This document shows positions 1-5,857 of a stretch of DNA of 6,684 nt, piece after piece; position 1 is the first letter of the stretch; each line of letters starts with the position of its first letter. The notes under the pieces were generated by a model. That model had not been told where the DNA came from. It was given only the letters and a program-made list of their open reading frames with translations, and made no database searches. Location: assembly GCA_023387635.1 (NCBI GenBank), contig JAEWHU010000125.1, forward strand, positions 1-6,684, written 5' to 3'. Origin of the DNA: Bacillota bacterium. Its GTDB lineage: Bacteria > Bacillota > Clostridia > Lachnospirales > Lachnospiraceae. Both the position numbers and the translations under genes were made by a program.

Positions 1-1964
1 TGGCTGGCAAGTTTTAATCTTTGGCATTCTCCTCCTGATAATGTATCAAGTGTTTGTCCCAAGGTTAAATATCCAATTCCCATCTCCTCTATTACTTCAA
101 GTTTTGATTTAATTGGTTTTGCTTTAAAGAAATCAATGGCTTCTGAGACTGTCATATCTAGGACTTCTATTATATTTTTTCCTTGAAATTTATAATCGAA
201 AACTTCACCTTTAAACTTTTTACCTTCACAAACATCACAGGTACTTTTTATGTTTTCCATGAATGCAAGGTTCGTTTCGATTACACCAGTCCCATTACAA
301 TTTTCACAAGCTCCTTCTGAGTTAGAACTAAATAAAGAAACATTCACATCATTTTCTTTTGCAAAGACTTTTCTAATATTGTCCATAATACCACTATAAG
401 TTGCAAGACTTGATCTTGAATTGGCTGATACTGGACTTTGATCAATTAGCACAGCATCTTTATTCTGTTTTATAAATTCATGCTTAATTAATGTACTTTT
501 TCCTGAACCAGCAACTCCTGTTACTAATGTTAAAACTCCTTTTGGTATTGTGACAGAAACATTTTTTAAATTATTTGTATTACAATTTACTACCTTTAGA
601 TACCCCTGATGCTCTCTTACGTTATCCTTAATAGGTAATGTTTTATTTAAGGCATTGCCAGTTAATGTACCTGAGGTTAATAAGTTTTCATAACTTCCTT
701 CATAAACTATTTGTCCGCCATATTTACCTGCTTTTGGCCCTACATCCACAATATTGTCAGCTATCTTAATCACATCTGGGTCGTGTTCTACAACGATTAC
801 TGTATTTCCTTTATCACGTAACTTTATAAGAAGATTATTTAATTTATTAACATCTCTTGGATGAAGGCCTATACTTGGTTCATCAAATATATACATTAAA
901 TCAACAAGATTACTATTTAAATGTTTCACCATCTTAATACGCTGAGACTCTCCCCCTGACAAAGTTGTGGTTTCTCTATCTAGAGTTAAATATCCAAGTC
1001 CAATATCTATAATATTATTTAACTTTTCTAAGATTCCATTGACTAATGGCTCTGCTTCTGACTCCTTAATATCCTTTATTACTTTTACTAATTCATCAAT
1101 TTGCATACTAGTCAAATCAGCGATATTATAACCATTGATTAAACACTCATATACCCTTTGATGAAGCCTTCTTCCTTTACAAAGTGGACAAGTACCCTCT
1201 GTAAGTAGTTTATCTAACTTTTTCTTAGTCGCCTCTGATACCTCTCTATCTCTTTTTAAATAAGAGCGTTCAAATCGAATCATTAAGCCTTCATAAGTAA
1301 TGTTTGATGCTCCCATTAGTTCTATTTGAATTTTATGTGGCTCACCATATAAAAATTTATCCAACTCTTCCTTGGAGTAATCACATATCTTCTTATCATT
1401 ATCAAAATACCCAGACTGTGCAAATATATTGTGATAATAAGAACCTACCCCTAATCCTGAAAGTAAAATTGCTCCTTCATTTAAAGATTTATTCATGTCA
1501 ATAATCTCTTCCATATTAGGAACTAGCTTTTTGCCAAGTCCCTCACATTCAGGACACATTCCATTAACATCATTAAAAGAAAACATGTTTGCTTTACCGA
1601 TTTTAATACTACCAAATCTCGAATATAAAGCTCTTAGAAATGAATTAACGTCTGTAATTGTTCCAAGGGTTGATCTTGAATTGCCTCCTAATCTACTTTG
1701 GTCAATAACAATTGGAGTTGATAAATTATCTATACTATCTGCTTTCACCTCACCATATTTAGGTAAGAAACTTCTTATAAATGCACTGAAAGTCTCATTT
1801 AATTGACGCTTTGCTTCCTTAGCAACAGTTTCAAAAACAATGGATGATTTTCCTGAACCTGATACTCCTGTAAATATTGTTATTTCTCTTTTGGGTATTT
1901 TAAGCGAAATATTTTTCAAATTATTTTCTCTACAACCATGTAGTATGATATATTCTTTATTCAT
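1..1964 (-). CDS. UvrA-like ABC ATPase lacking the UvrB-binding region (UvrA2/DrrC-type paralogue), 3' end outside window
   Basis: 654 codons are visible. Two ABC ATPase halves are seen. First half: Walker A GVSGSGKS (residues 33-40), IDQS segment (87-90), signature LSGGESQR (335-342), Walker B ending IFDEPSIGLHP (359-369) and H-loop VEHD (392-395). Second half: Walker A GVAGSGKS (483-490), IDQS (507-510), signature LSGGECQR (642-649); its Walker B lies off the window, so full length is probably about 750. Zinc-type CxxC pairs sit at 137/140, 259/262, 553/556 and 576/579. From residue 117 the chain runs almost directly into the FSFN motif at 128-131, so the UvrB-binding and insertion domains of a roughly 940-residue UvrA are absent, as is the first CPxC pair of the first zinc module. 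Such short paralogues are known in the UvrA2/DrrC group, linked to DNA damage or drug tolerance, and are unlikely to recruit UvrB. The ATG at 1964 was chosen because AAGGGA (1971-1976) lies six bases upstream; an in-frame ATG at 1979 is preceded directly by a stop. Cytosolic. The specific role is uncertain. Confidence 0.93.
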   Translation of the reverse strand, partial: MNKEYIILHGCRENNLKNISLKIPKREITIFTGVSGSGKSSIVFETVAKEAKRQLNETFSAFIRSFLPKYGEVKADSIDNLSTPIVIDQSRLGGNSRSTLGTITDVNSFLRALYSRFGSIKIGKANMFSFNDVNGMCPECEGLGKKLVPNMEEIIDMNKSLNEGAILLSGLGVGSYYHNIFAQSGYFDNDKKICDYSKEELDKFLYGEPHKIQIELMGASNITYEGLMIRFERSYLKRDREVSEATKKKLDKLLTEGTCPLCKGRRLHQRVYECLINGYNIADLTSMQIDELVKVIKDIKESEAEPLVNGILEKLNNIIDIGLGYLTLDRETTTLSGGESQRIKMVKHLNSNLVDLMYIFDEPSIGLHPRDVNKLNNLLIKLRDKGNTVIVVEHDPDVIKIADNIVDVGPKAGKYGGQIVYEGSYENLLTSGTLTGNALNKTLPIKDNVREHQGYLKVVNCNTNNLKNVSVTIPKGVLTLVTGVAGSGKSTLIKHEFIKQNKDAVLIDQSPVSANSRSSLATYSGIMDNIRKVFAKENDVNVSLFSSNSEGACENCNGTGVIETNLAFMENIKSTCDVCEGKKFKGEVFDYKFQGKNIIEVLDMTVSEAIDFFKAKPIKSKLEVIEEMGIGYLTLGQTLDTLSGGECQRLKLAS

Positions 1965-2013
1965 TTTAATTCCCTTCATTTATATAATGTATTTAATTAA
2001 AATACTTGTAAAT

Positions 2014-2047
2014 TTCACTGAACTACGTCATTTTACGTACAGATGAA
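2014..2047 (-). repeat. Interrupted inverted repeat at the start site of the UvrA-like gene (possible operator or leader hairpin)
   Basis: Read on the plus strand, TTCA (2014-2017) and CTG (2018-2020) are mirrored by CAG (2040-2042) and TGAA (2044-2047). TACGT (2024-2028) pairs with ACGTA (2035-2039) around a 6-base loop. The arms therefore form 12 pairs with a 3-base bulge on one side and one base on the other. The repeat begins directly after the -10 element and covers the predicted start at about 2041, so it could be a repressor operator in DNA. Only part of it would be present in RNA. No T-run follows, so it is not an intrinsic terminator. Confidence 0.4.
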
Positions 2048-2076
2048 ATTATACCATAGTTCAAAGCCATATTGAT
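2048..2076 (-). promoter_or_regulatory. Promoter of the UvrA-like gene (extended -10)
   Basis: On the minus strand a perfect TATAAT (2048-2053) is preceded by TGG, giving TGGTATAAT, an extended -10 element. At 17 bp spacing the -35 position (2071-2076, ATCAAT) matches the consensus poorly, which is tolerated when the -10 is extended. Transcription would start near 2041, giving a leader of about 75 bases before the ATG at 1964. The assignment rests on sequence match and position only. Confidence 0.6.
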
Positions 2077-2284
2077 ATAATATATATTACATGATATTAA
2101 TTTATTATTTACAATTATAAACTTAATATAGTATAAACAATATTATTTTGGCTTTGTAATTTCTGTTCTGTATCTTCACCTCCATTCATTTCATAATAAC
2201 ATGCCTTAAAAGTCTGGTGTTATAGTGGAGAGTTTATTTAACTTTTGAATATATATAAGTAAATAGACAATAATTAATCTGATT

Positions 2285-3247
2285 TCAATCATGTATAGCA
2301 CTTATTTGTTTTAAGAATGTTTCATGTTCTTCTCGATTACAGGTAATTAATTCATAAGTGATATATTTTGGATTTATATCCTCTATTAACTCTTTCAAAC
2401 CTTCACAGACAAAAGGTTTATGTTCGTCTAGTTGAAAAATATATTCATAAACCTGATACATACGCTCCCAATAATCTTCTTTCAGTTCAACATTACTAAA
2501 ACTCATACTTTTTGCTCTTTCACCAGACAATGACTGATTAAGATGAAGCCCTTTTATATATTTTTTTAACGATTGATGTTCATTAATAACTGTTTTGACA
2601 TATTCTAAGGCTTCTTGTGACGTCCTTAATTCTTGATTCGTATTCATAAGATGCCCCGTATCAAGCATAAGTCCTTTTTTAGAATAATTTACCCCATCAA
2701 TTAGTCTTTTTGTCATTAGTGGATTCTTATAATCCAATCCCGGCCACCATAAATTTTCCATTAAGAAATCAAACTGATAGTCTTTTCCATCCATCAATTC
2801 ATTTATTAATTCGCAGGAAATATCGATAACCTCCTCATTCGTATGAAGAAATCTACCAGTAAACGCTTCCTTAATCGATACATCACATATATGAAATACA
2901 ACATACTTAGCACCAATACGATCCGCATACTCCAATTGTTCTTTATATACTTTTGATATGGCAGATTTGTCTGTGCCACCATAGATTTGCTCTACTACTT
3001 CCATGGTTCCATATTCATCTAATACCTTATCCATGTCACCTTTATAAAAATCTACCCATGTATTAAAAAAAGGAAGATGTAATCCTATAATCATATTCTC
3101 TTTAAGATATTTTTCCTGTAACTCCTGTACTTTTTGCAATTCAATCCCATCTATCCCATACTTGGAATAAAACCTAATTAAATCTTCTTTATCTATAAAC
3201 CGCTCAAGTTCTGAGTCGTAATTAATTAAATTTATCATTCGAAACAT
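2285..3247 (-). CDS. Xylose-isomerase-like TIM-barrel protein (sugar phosphate isomerase/epimerase superfamily)
   Basis: 320 residues with no signal peptide or membrane segment, so cytosolic. The pattern fits the AP-endonuclease-2/xylose-isomerase-like TIM barrel, a metal-dependent superfamily of sugar isomerases, epimerases, dehydratases and endonuclease IV. Strand-end motifs occur in the expected order: GIDGIEL (31-37), IGLHLPF (54-60), KYVVFH (114-119), FLMENLWWPG (161-170), GLMLDTGHL (192-200), KGLHLNQSL (232-240) and YITYEL (295-300). Likely metal ligands are E164, D196, H235 and E299, with H199 nearby; this is inferred from the superfamily, not measured. Nothing identifies the substrate. 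The gene follows the AraC regulator on the same strand, separated by 97 bases that contain a tiny ORF ending one base before this start. The ATG at 3247 was chosen because AAAAGGT lies seven bases upstream; Met4 is in frame but has no comparable site. By location it probably acts on a sugar handled by the neighbouring symporter and hydrolase, but a general housekeeping role is possible. Confidence 0.85.
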   Translation of the reverse strand: MFRMINLINYDSELERFIDKEDLIRFYSKYGIDGIELQKVQELQEKYLKENMIIGLHLPFFNTWVDFYKGDMDKVLDEYGTMEVVEQIYGGTDKSAISKVYKEQLEYADRIGAKYVVFHICDVSIKEAFTGRFLHTNEEVIDISCELINELMDGKDYQFDFLMENLWWPGLDYKNPLMTKRLIDGVNYSKKGLMLDTGHLMNTNQELRTSQEALEYVKTVINEHQSLKKYIKGLHLNQSLSGERAKSMSFSNVELKEDYWERMYQVYEYIFQLDEHKPFVCEGLKELIEDINPKYITYELITCNREEHETFLKQISAIHD

Positions 3248-3248
3248 A

Positions 3249-3329
3249 TTATTTACCTTTTAGCTTTCTTAAAATTGTTATAATTAGCATTACGCTAAAA
3301 CTGTTCATAATATTCTCCTGTTTCCCCAT
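3249..3329 (-). CDS. Tiny ORF upstream of, and probably coupled to, the TIM-barrel gene (19 or 26 codons)
   Basis: Two in-frame ATG codons each have a Shine-Dalgarno match. ATG at 3329 has AGGA six bases upstream and gives 26 residues. ATG at 3308 has AGGAGA (3314-3319) five bases upstream and gives the 19-residue peptide MNSFSVMLIITILRKLKGK; the longer form adds MGKQENI in front. The TAA stop (3249-3251) is one base from the TIM-barrel ATG at 3247, and the TIM-barrel ribosome binding site lies inside this ORF, a layout typical of translational coupling. The peptide has a hydrophobic middle (VMLIITIL) and a basic end (RKLKGK), so it could also associate with membranes. It resembles no family I recognise. 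It may instead be a leader whose translation, rather than product, matters, or a chance frame. It is in the same frame as the AraC gene, six codons after that gene's stop. Confidence 0.45.
   Translation of the reverse strand: MGKQENIMNSFSVMLIITILRKLKGK
3258..3300 (-). promoter_or_regulatory. Overlapping alternative inverted repeats next to the TIM-barrel ribosome binding site
   Basis: In the minus-strand RNA, TTTTAGC (3300-3294) can pair with GCTAAAA (3264-3258), which directly abuts the GG of the TIM-barrel ribosome binding site (3257-3256). Five bases of the same arm, TTAGC (3298-3294), can instead pair with the nearer GCTAA (3288-3284) around a 5-base loop. The two pairings exclude each other. 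Both lie inside the tiny ORF, so translating ribosomes would disturb them. The helices are short and AU-rich, so folding is uncertain. Confidence 0.3.
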
Positions 3330-3344
3330 AAGTTTTCCTGTCTG

Positions 3345-4214
3345 TTATGATCTATGGCTATATTTTTCATAATAGGCAGTTGGAGACATTCCATAGCGTT
3401 TTTTGAACGCACGATAAAATGTCACATAATCCTTAAATCCGCAAGATTCATGAACTTTACTGACAGCTTCTCCTGATAATATTAAGACTTTGGCAAGCTC
3501 TAATCTTCGGATAACAATATATTTATGAATTGATATGTTCATCTTCTCTTTAAAAACATGAAGCATATGGTATTTGCTCATAAAGAACTGGTTTGCTAAT
3601 GTATCTAAGGATAAGTCTTCATTTAGATTATTTTTAATATAATCAGCGATTACCAAATAAGTATCTTTCTTCTGAAGTTGAAATGCATAGTGATCATCTT
3701 GATATAATGTACTGTTTATTTCATAAAATAAATCGTAGAGCATAGACTTACACTTCGTTTGATAACCAAACTCCATGGTATGTTGTTTTTCAATAACCTC
3801 AGCTAAGATATAGATGAGATGATTTATATCTTTTTGGGGTATTTGTATACGATAAGTTTCTAACTTTCTCATAGTATCAAATAAATAACTCATTGAATCA
3901 TCAAACTCAACGAGGCTTTTGATAAAATCCTCCCTTAGCCAAAGCACATACCTACGGTAAGAGCCCTTTTCAGTTTGTATACTGGCCTTATGCATAACAT
4001 TAGGAGGAATCACTATGATATCACCATATTGGAGGGTATAAGTAAAATCTTCTACTTTATATTCGACACTACCATGAATATATAACAATAGTTCATAAAA
4101 CTCGTGTTTATGTTCTCCTATCTGTTCAATATTATTATCACCTTGATAATTAAGATAGTAAAATTCGCTAAAATTTCCCTCTGATTCTATCCCTGTTAGA
4201 TTAATCTTCTCCAT
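3345..4214 (-). CDS. AraC-family transcriptional regulator with N-terminal cupin domain
   Basis: 289 residues, the usual length for the family. The N-terminal half is a cupin-type sensor: HKHEFYELLLYIHG (35-48) and GDIIVIPPNVMHK (64-76) are its two conserved strands. In this family that domain binds a sugar or related effector and can mediate dimerisation. The C-terminal domain (about 184-285) carries two helix-turn-helix units: LSLDTLANQFFMSKYHMLHV (201-220) and the segment from GEAVSKV to the conserved GMSPTAYY end (248-282, with GF at 259-260). It is a cytosolic DNA-binding protein. The ATG at 4214 was chosen because AAGGAG lies about eight bases upstream. It is transcribed divergently from the symporter and GH2 genes and upstream of the TIM-barrel gene, so it is the likely local regulator, usually an activator in this family. 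Repeats in the shared upstream region overlap its own probable -10, suggesting autoregulation. The effector is unknown. Confidence 0.93.
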   Translation of the reverse strand: MEKINLTGIESEGNFSEFYYLNYQGDNNIEQIGEHKHEFYELLLYIHGSVEYKVEDFTYTLQYGDIIVIPPNVMHKASIQTEKGSYRRYVLWLREDFIKSLVEFDDSMSYLFDTMRKLETYRIQIPQKDINHLIYILAEVIEKQHTMEFGYQTKCKSMLYDLFYEINSTLYQDDHYAFQLQKKDTYLVIADYIKNNLNEDLSLDTLANQFFMSKYHMLHVFKEKMNISIHKYIVIRRLELAKVLILSGEAVSKVHESCGFKDYVTFYRAFKKRYGMSPTAYYEKYSHRS

Positions 4215-4248
4215 ATAATTATCTCCTTCGCAAGAAATGTAATGTCCT

Positions 4249-4274
4249 ACACAATTAACACAATATAATTTTGT
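4249..4274 (-). promoter_or_regulatory. Probable araC-type gene promoter -10 with tandem direct repeats
   Basis: On the minus strand TATATT (4262-4267) is a 5/6 match to the -10 consensus; a start near 4255 would leave a leader of about 41 bases. No good -35 is found at 17-18 bp. Two copies of ACACAAT (plus strand 4249-4255 and 4258-4264) repeat with a 9 bp period and overlap the -10 and the start. TAATTTTGT (4266-4274) abuts them and has an inverted partner at 4326-4334. Protein bound here would probably affect the regulator gene's own transcription. Confidence 0.4.
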
Positions 4275-4314
4275 ATGTTCTTGCTATATTATTAATCCAT
4301 GGTAATTACTTTAT

Positions 4315-4348
4315 ATGCGCATTCAACAAAATTACTAAGTTTTATAAG
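4315..4348 (+). promoter_or_regulatory. Probable promoter of the symporter-GH2 operon, activator-type
   Basis: TATAAG (4343-4348) is a 5/6 match to the -10 consensus, with a predicted start near 4355 and a leader of about 29 bases. Sequences 16-18 bp upstream (for example CATTCA at 4320-4325) are poor -35 elements, as expected for a promoter needing an activator such as the divergent AraC-family protein. A perfect 8 bp palindrome, ATGCGCAT (4315-4322), covers roughly -40 to -33. ACAAAATTA (4326-4334) lies between the -35 and -10 positions and is the inverted partner of 4266-4274. Confidence 0.4.
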
Positions 4349-4383
4349 AAATATCAATAAACTATTTAGAAAAGGATAATATC

Positions 4384-5838
4384 ATGGAATCTACAGGAAA
4401 ACAAGTACAATATAATCGTGCCAAAATATGGCAGATTGGATTTTTTGCAGCAAATAATCTTGCTACCAATTGTTATGCAGTATTAATGATGTATGTATCT
4501 TATTACGCAAACGGAGTTGCAGGTTTAGCAATATCAGTAGTATCATTATTACTTACTTCATTACGTATCTTTGATGGTATCACGGACCCAATTGTTGGTG
4601 CTGTTATCGACCGTACTAACGGTAAGTTTGGTAAGTTTCGCCCATTTATGATTATAGGTAATATAATTATTATGATTAGTGTCATCTTAATGTATTATGT
4701 AACACATAAAATACCAAATAGCGCTATAAGATTTATATTCTTTACTGCTGTTTATATGTTTTATGTCATCGGATATACCTTTCAGACAGCAGTTACAAAG
4801 GCAGGACAAACGGCTTTAACCAATGACCCTAAACAACGCCCTCTATTTGCACTTTTTGATACATTTATGGTTTTAGCTGTATTTGGCCTAACTCCAGTTT
4901 ATGTATCTACAGTATTAGCTAAAAAATATGGTAGTCTTGGTTCTATTGATTTATTTCATGAATTAGTGCCAAAAGTAATTATCCTCTCTGCAATCTGTAC
5001 GATATTAGCTGTCATTGGTATCTGGACAAAAGACAGAACTGAGTATTTTGGGGTTGGCTCTACTACAAAGATAAAAATGAAAGATTACGTAGATGTTATT
5101 AAAAGTAACCGTGCATTACAAATGTTAATCATTTCAGTATGCAGTGATAAATTAGCTTTAGGTATCGCTAGTAATGCAGCCGTTGGTATTATGTTATATG
5201 GTATTTTCTTTGGAAACTATGACATGGCAGGCATTATTTCATTAGCTGGTTTACTTGGTGGAGTTATTATTACCGTTATTGGTGTTAGCAAAGCTAGAAA
5301 ATTAGGTCAAAAAGCAGCTTACCTTACCTTTACAAAAATTGCGCTGGCATCCTATATTGTTATCGCTGTTTTATTAATTATTAGTAAACCAGGTGACATC
5401 TCTTTGTCAAACATGGGAATTATGACAATTTTATTCCTTGTATTCTATATCATAGGATATGGTAGCTATATGATGGCTGGTAACTTATCAATACCTATGA
5501 TCGCAGATTGTACTGATTACGAAACCTATATGAGTGGTCGCTATATTCCTGGAATGATGGGAACTTTATTCTCCTTTGTAGATAAATTATTAAGTTCCTT
5601 AAGTGCTACTATCGTTGGTTTCTCCGTTATTTTTATAGGTTTTAATACTCTTCCAGATTTAAATACACCATTTTCCAATTCAATTAAATATCTTGCCATC
5701 TTCTTATTCTGTGGATTACCAATTCTTGCTTGGATTACTTCTATAATTGCAATGAAGTTCTATCCACTTGATAATAACATGATGGAAACGGTACAAGCAT
5801 CCATCGCAAAATCCAAAGAAGATAAACAAGCGAATTAA
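4384..5838 (+). CDS. Glycoside-pentoside-hexuronide (GPH) family sugar:cation symporter, MFS superfamily
   Basis: 484 residues, typical of the MelB/GPH family, with about 12 hydrophobic membrane segments between residues 15 and 460. The family's cytoplasmic loop motif is clear: FDGITDPIVGAVIDR (63-77) followed by GKFGKFRPF (80-88). D64 and D68 keep the D-x3-D spacing of the cation-site aspartates in MelB (D55 and D59), so coupling to Na+ or H+ is likely. The second family motif, ADCTDYETYMSGRYIPGMMG (374-393), precedes a segment with SFVDKL (397-402). The C-terminal tail is hydrophilic. The ATG at 4384 was chosen because AAAGGAT lies about six bases upstream. It heads an operon with the GH2 hydrolase 19 bases downstream, so it probably imports the glycoside or short oligosaccharide that enzyme cleaves. 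Members carry melibiose, xylosides, glucuronides or lactose, and the sequence does not decide among them. Confidence 0.93.
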   Translation: MESTGKQVQYNRAKIWQIGFFAANNLATNCYAVLMMYVSYYANGVAGLAISVVSLLLTSLRIFDGITDPIVGAVIDRTNGKFGKFRPFMIIGNIIIMISVILMYYVTHKIPNSAIRFIFFTAVYMFYVIGYTFQTAVTKAGQTALTNDPKQRPLFALFDTFMVLAVFGLTPVYVSTVLAKKYGSLGSIDLFHELVPKVIILSAICTILAVIGIWTKDRTEYFGVGSTTKIKMKDYVDVIKSNRALQMLIISVCSDKLALGIASNAAVGIMLYGIFFGNYDMAGIISLAGLLGGVIITVIGVSKARKLGQKAAYLTFTKIALASYIVIAVLLIISKPGDISLSNMGIMTILFLVFYIIGYGSYMMAGNLSIPMIADCTDYETYMSGRYIPGMMGTLFSFVDKLLSSLSATIVGFSVIFIGFNTLPDLNTPFSNSIKYLAIFLFCGLPILAWITSIIAMKFYPLDNNMMETVQASIAKSKEDKQAN

Positions 5839-5857
5839 AAGAAAGGCAATTATTATT

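Larger units (their letters stand above)
1980..2284. other. Non-coding AT-rich spacer between the UvrA-like gene and the TIM-barrel gene
   Basis: The UvrA-like promoter and its inverted repeat occupy 2014-2076. The rest is strongly AT-rich. A weak imperfect hairpin (ATAACA at 2196-2201 plus CC at 2204-2205, against GG at 2216-2217 plus TGTTAT at 2218-2223) lies downstream of the TIM-barrel stop. It has only eight pairs, a bulge and no adjacent T-run, so I do not call it a terminator. A good ribosome-binding-like sequence, GGAGGTG, is present on the minus strand near 2178-2184, but only 20-24 codon frames surround it. No tRNA or recognisable mobile element is seen. Confidence 0.6.

Noticed and set aside
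1965..1979. Alternative start of the UvrA-like protein at 1979
   Set aside because: Adds five codons, but AAGGGA would then lie inside the coding sequence; that motif is ideally spaced for the ATG at 1964.
1304..2046. Plus-strand open frames at 1304-1504, 1495-1806 and 1840-2046
   Set aside because: They lie opposite the UvrA-like gene, whose minus-strand frame carries all the conserved motifs; their translations look like nothing known and lack good ribosome binding sites.
2115..2189. Minus-strand 24-codon ORF beginning MNGGED
   Set aside because: Its start has no upstream ribosome binding site (the GGAGG lies inside the frame) and the end is low-complexity AT-rich; not supported as a gene.
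2196..2223. Hairpin as terminator of the TIM-barrel transcript
   Set aside because: Only eight pairs with a bulge, few G-C pairs and no following T-run on the minus strand.
4503..4685. Minus-strand open frame of 60 codons
   Set aside because: It is antisense to the conserved GPH motif region of the symporter and is a shadow of that gene.
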